Source: Anastrepha obliqua (lineage: Eukaryota; Arthropoda; Insecta; Diptera; Tephritidae). From it: a stretch of 64,000 bases of DNA. Shown piece by piece: positions 26,701 to 41,700 of the stretch (position 1 is its first letter; each line of letters starts with the position of its first letter). The notes below the pieces were generated by a model. It ran no database searches. It was not told the origin of the DNA and saw only the letters and a program-made list of their open reading frames with translations. Both the position numbers and the translations under genes were made by a program. Location of the stretch: contig NC_072893.1 in assembly GCF_027943255.1 (NCBI RefSeq), positions 126,355,784 through 126,419,783 of the forward strand, read 5' to 3'.

Positions 26701-29700
26701 TTTTTGAGTAAGAAGTTAAAAATTTTGACGAAAATTTGCTGATTTTTTTTTTATTTTATACGAAGCCCGAAACCATGGTTTACATGGGTTTTTTTGTAGT
26801 ATCAACTATATTTTTATGATATTATTTTTTGTTGTTATTTGTGAACTAGTAACTGAGGTCATAAGTACCGTATGTGAGCATTGAAAAGTACCTTTATAAA
26901 AAATAATTTAATTTACAAAATAAATAAATACTCAAAACTTATCCTTATATAATGTACACTTTTTTCTAGATGCTGACGGTATGAATAAAAAAATGTAATA
27001 TTGAGGTTTTTAACTTGAAATTGCATGCTTTGTTTTTTTAATTACTTTAAATTTTTTCGCATTATAATATATTTTTTTTGTTTTTGTTTTAGACCCCTTT
27101 TTTGCCATAAAATATGAAGCTTATACTTATAAATAGTATAACAGTATTATTTTATATTTTTTCACATTAGAAAATATTTTTTTTGGTTTCAAGTTTTTTT
27201 GTTGCTGAAGTTCTTTTTCTTGTATATTTTCTCAGCAGCGGTGCTCTTTTTCTTCGTTTATAGTTTTTTTATTTATTTATTTTTTCATTTTTATTTTCAT
27301 TTTTTTCGTTGGTTTTTATTTTGTTCATCTCATTTGTTTTCAATAGAAAGGGAAACTAATATTTTACTTTGTATTTTCGTTCTAATCCTTCGAGCTGCAC
27401 TTAATTACCGTTTCGCAGTACACGTTTTTGACTTTTCCCGTTGCTTTACAATATTTCCTTTTTTGCAATTAATTACCAACTGCATTGGTCCACCTGTCCA
27501 ACCAACCATTTCATCCATTCAACAAATTAAATAGTTGCATATTCCCAATTGACCTTTCATATACAAGCAATTAAAACTATCAAACATGTCAATGTCAGCT
27601 TTGACCTTCGCACGAAGAGCGGCGAGATTGAGGGAGACAGGGAAGATAGAAAAGGGAGGAGGAATGTAGATCGAAGGATGCACACGAAGCCAATAAGCAG
27701 TCCAAAAATTGATTTAAAATTTATTTGGAATTGTATGAAGAAAACCATCGCCGACCCAACTGTAAAGAACTCAATTGGTTATATTATAAAAGAAAGTTTG
27801 TGTACTTTCGAATGTTTAGAGTGTACTAATTCTTTTTTGGAATTCTTCGTGTGCTTGTTTGGTTTTATTGCGCGCTTGATGCCAATTAATTAAATTTCCC
27901 CAATGCAAAAAAAAAACTTTCAATTGCAATTTTCCAACTAATTAAAAATATTACACACATATTTCCGACGTTCAAGCAGTTTCTCGTGAAAAGTACAGTC
28001 CTGCACAAAGTCACTTAGTTGTGGCGCAAGGGTGTACAAACATATTTTGTGTGCGAATTTGTGTCAAAATTTTTACAATTAGCAATTTCCATTAACGCTG
28101 ACAACTCAATTATTTCTGTTGTGCAGATGTTATGACCAAAATGTGTAGTCCACTGGGTCAGTAGTGCGCCGCGTGTCTATATAGTGTGTACGTACATATG
28201 CATGTATGCATGTATGTATGTATGTATGTAGGTATGTATGCATGTATGTTTGAGTGAATTGTCGAAAAATAATTTTCCCGACAACCGAACTTGCTCCCAT
28301 TGCACCTGCACACACACACACTCACTCCGCTGTCTTATTCCACTCGATTCCCTCACTGTAAATGCCTGAGCATTGCCCGTCATTTTCGCACACACTCAGA
28401 CTCGCTCCATGAGCCCTCCTTTATACACCTCCGCTGTAGTTCCACCGTCCGTTGGCGATGCCAATAAATGTAACACTACTTATTCCCTTTTATGCCTTGC
28501 TTAATACTGTCATTTGCTACCGGTAATATCTGTCATTCAAGGCCACCTGAGTGCGAACATATTTGTTGTTTTGTTGTTCTATGTATGGAAATTGTGTCAA
28601 TGTTGAAACGGAAATTGCAAATTTAAAATTTAATTTCCAGCTTTTAGTTGTGTAGTGCTTTACTAGACGGGGTTTCTTGTTGTTGTTTTTGTTTTTTATT
28701 TCTAAATGACAGCTACCAGGCGGCTAGTGAATGCATTTATTTATGCAAACTGACAGCCGCGCATGCTTGCCAAACGTCAATCAGCTTGATTTTTGAGCAA
28801 AATTAATGCATGATTTTAACTCTGTGGAAAAAAAATCGGAAGCTGTGGGATTGCTATTAAATATTATAGATATTTGAGTTCTTAGAAAATCTAAATGAGA
28901 AACTGGTATTCCAAGGCTGGAATAGGCAGATAATACAAGCTCGATTTTATTGTTATAGTTTAATACGCAGCTACAACAATAATAACTCGATTTTATAAGC
29001 ACTCAGCCAAACATGAAAATTGAATTTGTTGTTTAAAGAAAGGGCTTCTAGATTGATGAAATAAGAACTGAAGCTTTTACAAAAGCGTTAAAGAAAACAG
29101 GCGTGCACAGACATGTGTTTTGGCGTTTTACTTTGAGCTTCCCAGTTGACTTAGCAAAGCTACTAATATATCTACCTAAGCGGCCCAAACTTGCATAATC
29201 ATAAATTTCTAATTAATTAACTAATGAGTAATGTGACTGCTTACTCAAGTCGTGCCGGAAAAGCTTGAAGCTACCAGCCTCAAGATCAGCGTTATAAAAA
29301 CGAAAGCGCTGCATCTCAATGAGTCGCATTAGAGTTGAATGGTTGCACCACAGGGAAAGTAACTGGGGCCTACGTGGAATCCAGCGGGACAAAACTGCAC
29401 TTTGCTCTGGGATTGCATGCGTCTGTGTTTCAAGCGGAGGCTGAGGCCAACTTCCTTGGCTTGGAGCTCGTTCTGCCACTCCCTTCTGTAGCCATCAAAG
29501 CCACGGTTAGCAAACGGGTTACTCTAACCCACAAGCGAGCTTGGCAGGCTAAGAGAGGCTGCAGATGGACAAAACTGATGTTACCTGTCATGTCCGACCG
29601 ACTGTCGCAGTTCCTCCTGTCACTAAGCAGAGGGGACTGTAGGAGGCTGGTTGAACTGATGACGGGCCACTTTCTATGGGCAAAGCACATGGAAAAGGTG

Positions 29701-32700
29701 GGCATCGAAGACAGTGCACTCTGCCCAGCATGTGGTGAGGAGGATGAGACGGCGGACCACTTTCTGTGCGACTGTCCCGCCTACGCTCGAATCAGGCTTG
29801 AGGCGTTTGTTGTGTTAAGAAGCGACCATCATGGCAGAAAAGGCAACCGTGGTAATCATGAGACGCCTGCAAACGTTTGTTAACCGCCACCTGCGCCCTT
29901 TTTTGTGAAAACATCTCACTCGGGCCTACTAAGAAAAGCTAAACAGCTTAACAGGCGACTGAAATTCGAAAAAGGTAGTAACAGTGGGTAAAAAATACGC
30001 TTCAAAAAAATTATGAAAATTTTGCTACTCAGGCCCCGCGTTGAAACCTCTTCCAACAAGCTGGCCGATGAATGGGTAGGCCATATACCACCTAGGGACA
30101 ATGCTCAATAGATGCTGAAATGAACTCCCTTGATCTTGCATGGAAAGAACTGTGATATGTAGCTCAAAATAGTTCGCGAAGAAACGTAGTTGACGCCCTA
30201 TGCTCCAATAGAAGTTAAAGAAAAACTATATATAAATGTAAAATGTGCCCTATAGTAATCGAGGGAAAAAGTAATCCCTAACTTAAAATTATACTTTAGC
30301 ACTGTTCGTTTCTTTCAACTGCCTTACTGCCCTTTAGGAATTAGAAGGTTCTTGCATTTCGTTCATTTAGAATCTGTTATCGTCATCTTTGATTAGCGTT
30401 TGGACATTTTCTCTTAGCTATCAAGTCCCTTATTTTTTCAGTTTTTTTTCTTTCTTACCAGATATTCGATACATTTTTTTATCAGCTGCTTCTTTCTTAA
30501 AAGGTTCTAGGTTTTCATTTATTTAGAATCTGTTCTCGTCATCTTTGATTAGCTTTTGGACATTTCCTCTCAGGTATAAAGTCCCTTATTTATTCTGTTT
30601 TTTCTATATTGCCAGATACTCGACAAAATTTTTTATCAGACTATTTTTTCTCAGAAGGTTCTTACATTTCATTCATTTAAGATCTCCTCTCATAATCAGT
30701 AAATTTATACAGTTTTTTCTTTCTTATTAGATATTCGATATATTTTTCTGTCTTCCTTTTTTCTCAAAAGGGTCTAAGATTTTATTCACTGGGATCTACT
30801 CTCGTCATCTCTGCATTTGTATGGCATTTGTATTTGGCATTTTTATCTCAGTTTTAAGTCTTTATTTGTTAATTTTTTTCTTTCTTGTCAGATATTTGAT
30901 ACATTTTTTTCTTAGCCCCTCTTTTCTTGGAAAATTACTGGGTTTCATTTATTTAGAATCTGCTCTCGTCATCTCTGTTTAGTAGTTGGTCACTTCCTCT
31001 CTGCTTTAAGGCCCCTTATTTTTTCTTTCTTGCCAGATTTTCGCAACATTTTTTTCTCCCATCCAATCATAAATTATAATAGTTTACAACTACTTCTTCT
31101 CTCGTTCAACATGCAAATTTTCATGTACATATATTTTCAAATATTCATAGCTTCTTCCTACAGCCGCACTACTATTCTCATATTTTCGATTACTTTGAAC
31201 AATTCAAAACTGAGTGAGAAACTTTTACCAACTCGTTGACTCATTTTCACACACACACACATCCATATACGCCATCTACATAAATTCGGTTATGGCCATT
31301 AGTCAGCCAAAGCAGCGATGCATTTAAAAGTAGTGAGGAACTGTAAAAGCTGGTGTGTGCACATTAATGATGGATGAATGGATGAATGGCTGGATGTACT
31401 CGTATAGATGTAAGTGGTTCATAGAAAATATAAATATATATTTACTATATGCCCGATTTGTATGCGTACGAGCAGCTCTGAAACTCGAACGTAAAAGTAA
31501 AATATTTATTTTGCCAATAACAAATATTTGTGTGTTCGAAACGGAGAGAAAAGGCGAATACTTAAGTTATGGAATACTTGAATAAAACCAAAGACGAAAT
31601 AAGGCGCTGTGGCAAAAGTAAGTTGCTTCAGGGTAAAACCGAATGGGAGTCAATGGCAAGTTAAAAGGAATGGCAGTGAGTTTCGTCTACTGCTTTGGTA
31701 AACCATTAAAATATACTTTGTGGAAGAAAAATAAACATTTTTCAGGAAATGAATATAGAGTAGTTTTTTAAGGGGCACCTTTTTGAAATAATGAGGTTTG
31801 AGCTTTGAAAATTTATCAGACTTCTTAGCAAAAGTCTTTTCTCTTCAAATTTTTTAGCTTATTTCTAATTCTTCCCTTTCATGCCTCATTCACTTGCCAA
31901 CAGCCGCTAATTGTTTTCCTTTCTTTACAGGATCCAAAAATTCTCGATAAAGTGACGAAAAAGAATGGCACCGATCTGGTGGCATTAGACAAACGTTCAC
32001 TGACAATATGTTCGAATACAGATTATATAAATATAACATATCATCATGTTATTTGTCCGGATGCGGCAGCGGCAAAGGTGAGTTGAGAAAAAATAATGAA
32101 AAGAAATTCAGATTAAACTATAAAGAAAAAATTTAAAAGTAAACTATGGTATGAACTTAGAAAGCGGCTTTTACGAACTGCCGACATGTGAACTTTATTT
32201 TTACAATGAAACAGTGAAAACTTTACTGACGACACTTTACAAAGGTTTGCTTGGAAGCTCCAGTTATTTTAAGCGCCGTCAATATCTATACCTTTCACTG
32301 GAGCTTTCAAACAAGTTGAAAACTTAATGAGAACTTGTAAGTCACTGAAGCTGTGTACATGAGTGTTTATGAAGTTTCCAATAGAAAATGTTGAAAATTA
32401 AGAATTAGCTTGAAATTTCAGCATATTCAAATTGAACGACCGACTTTTCACCCCTTTGCTGTCCCTTTACATACCACCTTGATTACTTGAGCCTTTTCAA
32501 ACTTTCAGAAAAAATGAATCATAAAACAATCAAGGCGTAATAGTAAAGCATTTTCTAAGCAAACCCACTTAGAATTCTGTGTTTTTAGCTTCCTATTATA
32601 GTTTATGAGCGAACGATCAGTTTTTGCAAATCACAAAACTTCAAAGGTCTAAGCTGTGTATATTTCTTGTTCTCATTTATTTTAATTTCTTTACGTTAGT

Positions 32701-35700
32701 GAGATATGCATAAGATATTGTGAAACAATCACACAAATGTTCATAAAATTTCCAATTTTAGAACGCACAGTTGTCCCTTTGCATACGTTTTGCGAAAGCT
32801 CTGATCGGAAATAGCTAAAAATTGTGAAAGTTTTCAAGCTGTATTCAAAATATGGAAGCTGAGTTCAAAAGCAGCCTCAAGTGCCTGCATTTCACACATT
32901 TTGTCTTCTCATAACAAAGCGCGCCAGCCGTTTCTTTCTCGTGATAACCGGCGCTAGTTGGACACGCCAAGTGAAGTCAAGTCCTTCGCTACTTGATCTT
33001 TTCAACGCAGAGGACGCCTTCCTCTTCCTGTGTTACCACCAGCTGATATCGCATCGAATACTTTCAGAGCCGGAGCAATTGTATTCATTCCGGCGATATG
33101 ACCCAGCTGATGAAGCCGCTAGATCTTTAATCGCTGCGCTATGTCTATGCCGTTGTAAAGCTCATACAGCTCATTCTTCCATCGCCTGCGATACTCGCCG
33201 TTCCCAAGGTGCAAAGGTCCAAAAATCTTCCACAGAATATTTTTCTGAAACACTTCAAGTCATGCCAAATCGGATATTGTCATCGTTAAAACTTCTGCGC
33301 CGTACCATAGGACGGGCAGTAATTCAGTAATCATTTATTTCGGTTGGTTGAGAAATTTTTCTGTAAACTACTAAATTTATACAGAAGAAAGCAACAACAT
33401 TAAAGATGATAAAAAACGTTCTGCGGGTTGTCCCATAAATTGCTACTTGTCCGTCATTTTAAAAGCTTACAATTTTATGTTTCGTAATTCGAACCTGCAA
33501 TAAAGGCTCACTTCACGAGCAACAATAATATTTTGCATCCATTTTCCTTTTTTTTTATTAAATTAAATTCATAATGCACTTGTATTGATTCTCAATGACT
33601 CACTGAACTAAAGTATTGCTGGCATATTTGAGCTCTCTTTCTTCCCTTCTACCCTAAGTGTAAATATTATCTTACAATATTTTCCTAACAAAATTCAAGC
33701 AAACTAACCAACTTTGCCTAACTGCGAAGATAAACTTTTCAACTTCAACCATCGCCAAATATTGTGCTATAGGTTTTCCCTGTAATACTCGCTCAATATT
33801 GTGCAGTTTAAAATTCTATTAAAGGCAAAAGTGCAACTTATATTATCCTACTACGGATACAAGTATCAGCAACTGGTCAGCGCGCTTTCTAACATGCACT
33901 CTTTACATGCCGCTTTCCCTGTTACTCTCACTCACACTCAAATGCTATCTATGAAAATAGGCAACTGAGTGTACTTAGCGTTCGACTAAAGCTTGAATAT
34001 TTGCTAACGGGTGTTTGTAGTGTTTCAAAAGTTTTCTCACTTTCATATTTTTGTTGAAGTGAGATGTGAAAACGGGGAGAAGGTGATGTGGTGAAAAAGT
34101 GTTATGAAATGGTTAATGGGCGGAATTATGGCACTCTATTGTACTCAAAGATGTGCGAGTTGCTTTTGCGAAAGGGCTGGTTGAGTAGTAACTTTTGAAA
34201 GGAACACAAATGCATCACTGTGATGTGAAAAATAAAAGTCTGATTGAATATTTTGAAAACAAAGTTGTTAGATATCAGGCTTTTAGCTTTGAAGATTGCG
34301 TTTTTGGGTAGCAGTAAATTTTTAGTATTGAGAAGAGAGAAAGACCGCATTAAAATATGAGGGCTGAAAAAGACTGGGACTTTGTTTGAAACAGAAGTTC
34401 TGAGCTTTCGACAATTGAGATTTTTGCTGCAAAAATTCTTATTAGGTTTGAAATAAATGTTTTCTTCTACTCTGGAGAGGCTAATTTATTGTTAGGGGGA
34501 GAAATTAAAATATTATTTAATTGAAAAAAGGCAACGCTGTTTAAAGTACTGGAAATTGCATTGTAAGATATTTGGTTTACTGCGGTTTACTGCTTTGAAA
34601 CTTGTGCTTAGGGTTAAAAAGTAGGTACTGAGAAGAAAGCACTCCACATTTGAAGAAAACAAGAAGGAAAGTGCAACTATATGAAGGGCTTTCTTCCATA
34701 TGAAGAGCTTTCGAACATCTGCTGCTTTCATTTCAATTTCATTCTCAATTGAATTTTTAAGCTTAAGAGTATAGAATATTTTCGGTTTGACCTATGTGGC
34801 AATAAAAATTAAGCTATTGAGCCACAAACTGCTTTAACGATGATGACAACAGTTATTAGCACGCACGCATAGACACAGACGCATGTTTGTATATGGGACC
34901 AATTTCCTTGTGTATCATCTTTCGCTTCTACGCTCGTTCGGCTCAAATTGAAATCAAAGTCTTTGGCGCTATTTGGTCGTACGATCGGCGTTGCTAAACT
35001 TACAGCCATAAATTCAATGGGATGCATAGGTGCAACTGATGTCCCTGATGCAACATAGTTATATATGTGTGTACGTATTCACACACTCACAATTTCCATG
35101 CAGCGCGTTCCTGATCTGCCTTTGTGAAACTAGCATGCAATGCTAGCAGGCATTGTCTACCGCATAAGGTAGAAGAAGAAGAAGAGCACTATGTGACATG
35201 CAATGCAATGCCCTAAAAACATCTTGCTAAGCACGCATACACACACACACTTGTGCTTTATTGTACAAGCATAGACATGCATTCGTATGTAGTTTCCAAA
35301 TATGCGTGTATGTTTGGATATTTTTGCTATTTGTTTGCTTTCATGGGTGGTTTTGCTTAGCTAAATGACTTTTTAGAATTTTTAATTAAAATTGTAGCTT
35401 GTCCAAAAATCACATTAAATGCAACAGTTGTTGCCAAAAACAAAAAGAAAATAATTGGAAACATTCTGAAGCATAAAAGTAGGGCACTCAAAGACCGACG
35501 TTTGGTGTGGAGAAAGTGAGAAAAGGAAAGTTTGTAGAGGGAAGGGAAAATAGAATTAGAATTGCAGTAAAATGGAATTTTGAAATATTGCAAAGGGAGT
35601 AAAAAAATTAAAAGCCTTTAAGTCCGCTATGGGTAAATCAATGCAGGATTACTGGTGAAAAAGAAAGAAAGAATGGGAAGCATTTTTTTGTTTTCAATAT

Positions 35701-38700
35701 TTACTATCAAAATAAGATTAGGGGTCATTTTTCTAACTTCTAGCTAATGCGAACATTTCGATTTTTTTAAGGGGTTACATGGGTTTCGTCGGGTAAAAAC
35801 AGCCCTATTTTAATTTTTTTTTTTCTATGCAAAAAATTATTTATTTAATTCAAACTTTTTTCTGTCTTATAGATACATATTTGAAGAATAATTTCTGAAA
35901 TTTTCAAAAAAAAATTAAAACTCCTCCATTGTGACGTCATTTTCGATGACCCCTCGAAAAAAAGATGCGTTCGCGTTGTCAGCATAACTCTTGACAGGCT
36001 CATCAAAAATGAAAAAACAAAAATAAGTGCTTTAGTTAAGACCATAAACTCGCGCTTGAACGAAGGAAAGAAAAAAAATTAAAAAGTGGAATTTTGGCAG
36101 ACAATTTTGCAAAAAAATGAGAATTTCGGTCAAATTTGCTTGATATTTTGTTTTTTTTTAAATAGTTTTAATTGAAAAAAAAAAACAAAATCCTTCGTTC
36201 AAGCACGAGTAAATTGTATTTCGAACACCTGTGTAAAATTTCATCAAAATCGGTTGAGTATATTAGTTTTCGAGAACATTTGACAACCGACTTTGAAAAC
36301 ACGGTTCCGAGAAAAACACGTTTAAAGTTTTGAGTAACAATAAAAGTGGCTTGGAGCGCACACATTCCAAAGGCTGTATCTCCGAATTTATTATTCGGAT
36401 CGACTTGAAAATTTAGGATAATATTCCTGAGGAGTTGTAGAAATTTATAAGCAAAAAACAAAGAAATCGATTTTTTGAAGCAACGAAACCCATGTAACCC
36501 CTTAATATTTCGTAAAATATTCATCTGAGGAAATAAGGAAAGCTCTCAAAATCAGTTTTTAAATAGTTTAAACTACAAAAAAGAACTATAAAGTGCTATT
36601 TTTGCTTTATTTTTGAATTCAAAAATTAAATGAAAGGCAAATAAAAGAAAAATTAGAGAACACAAACAAGTATTGTCAAGAGTCTTGCATTAACGAAGGG
36701 TCTTGCATAAATAATAAATATTATTATTATTATTTATAAGGAAAAATATATAGATATTAAACCTAATTGCATATAAGAGTGCTAGCTACAATGGCCATCG
36801 ACTCCGAATACATAAATAAGTTCTTAGTATTAAAATTATATTAAATTACGCAAGTTACATTCTACTAAAAAATTTAAAATTCTCAAAATATTTACATAGG
36901 ATGGTGTTCTTAGCAATTTTAGATACTGATTAGTAATTAAATGTTTTTGCCTAATACTCTCTAAAACCGAACAAGTGTTGAATATATGATGGACGGACAT
37001 AATATTGCTGCAAAAAGCGCATGTTGGTTTTGGACTTCCAGTGAGACGATGCTGGTGAGTTATTTGCGTATGCCCGATCCTTAGACGTGTGAAAATGGTT
37101 GCTTGTAGACGAGTGATATTGCTGGGGTAGAGAAGTTTATCACGAGTCGGGTTAAGGTTGGAGTATCGATGTTGGTAATTTTCCCATTCTGTGAGTCGCT
37201 TTTGGGGAGTGTTGACGTAACATTTTCTTTAGGTCATTATAATCGTTTGTCTCATACTGAAAGGTAGGTACTAATCCAAAGTATTTCGAGGCACTATCAG
37301 CTTGTTCATTCCCAGAAATGCCGACATGGCCAGGTACCCAAAGCAAAGCAATTTTTTTCCTATATTTAATGCAAAGGCATTTAAGCAGGAAAAACTATCG
37401 GAACATATAACGAATTTGCCCTTTAGATGAATGACATGTTCTAGAGCTTTTTGGATAGCAAAAGCCTCGGCAGTAAATACAGATCTATGTGGAGGAAGCG
37501 TACCACCTCTGATGGTACTGCCGTTCGATGAGGTAACTGCAAAGGCAGTGTTTGTTGCTTTAGAGCCGTCAGTAAAAATAGTTACAAAGTTTTCTTGTTT
37601 GTAGTTATTGACGATTTCCAAAAAACCTTGTAAGAAACTTTCATTACTGGTGTTGGATTTATTTAAAGCATGGAGAGATGTATCAATTTTGAATTCACTT
37701 ATCAGCCACTCGAGCTCCATATTGATTTTATGACATTTAGGCGGTATATTTATATCAAAAAACTTGCAGTAGCGTACACAGCGTCGAAGTGTAGACTTAA
37801 ATTTATAGTTTCTTCTGTGTTTAGAAGCGCTAATTACGATTTTATGGAGACTAGAGTTCGGCGAATATAGTAGTTTGGGTATCAGTTGGATCGTTGTGTC
37901 GTGTATCCTTTCCCTTAATGAAGGTAAACCAGTTTCGCCCAAAATGCATTTCACGGGTGATGTTGGGAATGCGTTTATGCAACGTCTAATCGCATCACGA
38001 TATATAGGTTCTAATTGTTTGATATTTGTGTTTGCACACCAGCCAAAAATTGGAAGCCCATAGTCGATCTTGGAGAGTATAATAGCTTTTGTGATGTTTG
38101 TGAGAGTATTGGGATGTATAAAAGATCTTTTATTACATAAATACTTAATAATGTTTAGTCTCTTGCAGAGGCGTTTTCTAAAGCTAGTACATTGGTACTT
38201 AAAACTAAGCTTATACATAAAATCTTTAAGTTACTGACAGATTCAATTATGGTATTATCAAAAACCAGTTGAGGATATATACATTTTTTCTTTTTGCAAA
38301 CATGTAATATTTTGCATTTTGGTATGGGGATGGATGCCCCAGTTTTTACTCCTCATTTTTTAAACTCTGTAAGTATTTTATGGAAGGTTTCTATAACCGC
38401 TTGTAAATCTTTCACACTAGTATAAACAATAGCATCATCCGCATACAGTGTGAGTTGGATGCTTTTAATATTTAAGCAAATATCCGTGAGTTTGTCGAAA
38501 GCAATAATAAATAAAACTACTGATAGAGGAGAGCCTTGGGGTATACCATTTTGAAGAGGGAATGTATTCGAAAAAACGTTATTTACGCGGACTCGAAACT
38601 GTCGATGAGTCATAAAAGCTTTAGCTATTTTCAAAGCTTTCGGACCAATCTTCCATGATGCAAGTTGGCTTAAAACTGCATGCACTCCTATGCGATCAAA

Positions 38701-41700
38701 AGCTTTCTCGAAATCAATAGCCAGAATTGTGGCATGGTTTTTAGTGGCAAGACACGGGTGTTGGAGTTGAATAAGCGAGTCCATTGTACTATGCTTATTC
38801 TTAAAGGCGGTTTGGTTATGTTTGATAAGATTATTTTTTGTTACAAACCACATCAGCCGTTTAGCAATAAATCTTTCAAACGCTTTGCTAAGACAAGAAA
38901 GCAAAGAAATGGGTATGTAGGACGAAGGCAAGCTTGTAGGTTTACTTGGTTTGATGATAGGGATAATAGTGGCTACACGCCAAAGATGTGGATATGAACT
39001 TTTGGAGAAGATAATATTATAAAGAGAAAGTAACCTATTTTTGCTGCTACCGGCAAATTAGAGAGCATTGGATACGATATACGATCCATGCCAGGAGTCT
39101 TGCCTTTGGCATGTTTAAGTGCTGCTTCCAATTCACAAAACTCTATTTGGTTTTCCAAATATTTTGCTGACTGCGACAAATTTTCCGGGTTGTAAGGCAT
39201 GGAATATTCTTTCTCTGTGATGTATTCGTGAGAAAAATTATTATCCTTAGAAAGTTCAAACCAAAAATTGGCGAAGGTGCTTGCTATATCTTCGGAGTTT
39301 GTGAGCAGCGTATTGTTTGATTGGATAAATGTAATGGGGACACGAGGGATATCTGTGAGTCGCCTGACGGCTGACCAAATCATTTTAGGCGTAGACAACA
39401 GTGAGATTCTTGAGGTAAAAATCTCGAAACTTTTCCGCTTAGCAATTTTAGCCGATCTTTTGAAAATAGCATTTGATTTTTTATAGGACATTAGATTAGT
39501 ATTTGACTTGTTTCTTTTGAAAACTTTCCACTGCTCAATTTTTTGAGATCGAAGTCGTTTTAGGTTTTGGTTCCACCAGATAGGTGCATTATTATACACC
39601 TTTTGTTTGCTTGGGGAATGGATTTATTTGCTGCAGAGCGTATTAGCTTTGTAATAATGGAAGTTTCCTGGTTAATATTTTGTACAGGTAAGTTATTCAA
39701 GTTATTTGTTATTTCTGATTGAAATTTATCCCACTTGGCGAAGTCGGTTTTGAACTTCGGGAGGGGGTTATATTTTACTGTATGGATATTGGTTTGAACA
39801 GTTATCGAAGTAGGAAAGTGGTCGCTTCCTTAGAGGTCAGAGTATACTTTCCATTCAATTCTAGGTGAAATTTGTGGAGAGGATAGTGTAATATCTACGT
39901 TTGTAAAGGAAGAGTGTATTGAAAAGTGGGTTGGCGAACCATTACTAAGTATGGTCAAATTATGATTTACTATGAAATTTTCAATTGTTTTACGGGCGCC
40001 TCAATGTGGGCTCCACGCATTGAAATCTCCTGCACAAGAGAGGTGCAGGTAGTTAGAGAAATAAATCTCTAAGCTCAGTTTCGTTGAAAACTTGCGAAGG
40101 TGGAATATATGTATTTGCTATACATAGTGTATAATTTAATTTTAATTTCAAAGCTATTGTAGATAAGGGAGATGTTACATTTATGGTATAATCTCGTGAG
40201 GAATGGACCTTTTTAAGAGTATACCGACACCTTGTTTGTTGGTTATGACTCTCTTCAAATTAGAAAAATAACCAATATATTGCTTCGGATAGGAAAAATT
40301 ACAGTTGGGTGAGGTAGGAATGTGTGTCTCTTGAATACAGATTACATATGGAGTATTCTCTTTGATAAGCAATTGAAGCTCGTGATAATTATTGGCATAC
40401 CCGTTTATGTTCCACTGAACTATTTTTAACAACATTATATAATAAAAGAGAAGCAGATGTAGATATGTATTCAAATTTTATTATGTATGTATGTATACCT
40501 ATGAGGTTTGGATATTTGTTATATTTCGTCTTCTGTCGTAATTCTATTTTGAGTAGCGAAGAGTACTTGCGAAAGATTAGGGAGAGGATCATAAAGAGTT
40601 TGGAACTGTGAAGGATGAGAGAAAAAGTTGATTTGTGGTAAATTTGGCGTCAATTTCGTTAAGCTTTGTAGAATTATATGCGATATTAGAGCTTGGGGAG
40701 TAAGAAGGGAACTTGAATTTATTAGTATTTATTGCTGAGGGAACATTTATGAGTGAGGAGGGATTTGTTGTTGGGGAGTTTGCAAAGTTAGTACGATCAG
40801 TAAGAGAGGAAATGTTAGAAGAGTTAATGGAATTTTCAGTTGTTTTTGCTAAGTTATTAGATGTGTTGTATGTAGTGTCTTTGTTATTGTTATTTTGAGT
40901 TAGAATGAAGGCAGCATTATTGCCGTTATTTGAAACCGTTGATATTGTATTTTTATTGCTTTCATTTGAATTGAAAGCTATGGCTGCATATGAGCTATTA
41001 GGAGAATTTATAATGGTTTGCTGTTGTTTATGAAGTTTGATGGACTCGCGCATTGAAAATTTATTTATAGTTTTAATTTTTACGATTTCTTTAGCCTGTA
41101 CGAATTTAGTACATTCTTTGGAGGAGGAGGGATGTTCTTGGGAACAATTAGCACAAAAAGTGCGACTACAATCAGATGGTGAATGGGGGGGAAGGGCGCA
41201 ATTAACGCAAAGGGGAGTACGATTACAAAGTTTCGTTGTGTGCCCTAAAAGTTGGCACGATTTGCGGCGCATGGGGAGTGGAATATATTGCCGAACTAAC
41301 ACTTTGCACCAAGCAATGTCAATTTTACTGGGCAAATTATATAGATTGAAAGTTAGCAATAGAACTCCGGAGGGGCGAAAATTTCCCTCTATTTTTTTTG
41401 GAATTTATAGGCTGCTACAACTCCTTAAGAACTAAGTTCACTAACGATTTCGTCTTCCGGGACGTTATTTAGAAATGGAGCGAATAATGTGCCTTTCACG
41501 TGGTTGAGTGATTCGTGTAGGGTTGCAGATATGGCACATATATTTCCTAGTTGCTTTACATTTCTGAATTTTTCGGCGATTGTACTACTTTCTACTAGAA
41601 GGAGTAATTTTCCATCTCGTAGAGAGGATATGGAGTGAACTTGGCTGCTAATTTGCTGAAGAGCACGATGTATGGCAAAATATGAAAAGGAAGAAAGGGG

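Larger units (their letters stand above)
17462..31930 (+). other. norpA: norpA intron 2 (14.5 kb)
   Basis: Phase 0. No host exon was recognised on either strand. It holds a 6-unit tandem array (19925-20290), a mariner relic (about 20290-20700), LINE relics (24330-24740, 29335-29883), a GTAT microsatellite (28196-28255) and a tandem array with a unit of about 156 bp (30360-31060). The remaining stretches (17.5-19.9, 20.7-24.3, 24.8-29.3 and 31.1-31.9 kb) show only AT-rich or GTAT/TG-type simple sequence and short unsupported ORFs. Confidence 0.85.

Noticed and set aside
27199..27534. Plus-strand frame of 111 codons, very Phe-rich
   Set aside because: It is a T-rich tract translated; the composition alone explains it.
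32881..33330. Open + strand frame of 149 codons as a possible gene
   Set aside because: The opposite strand over the same bases carries recognisable retrotransposon C-terminal motifs, so this frame is a shadow.
35767..36505. piggyBac-type MITE with TTAA target
   Set aside because: TTAA does occur at both ends, but the related element at 60001 has only TA in common, so a TA target is the simpler reading.
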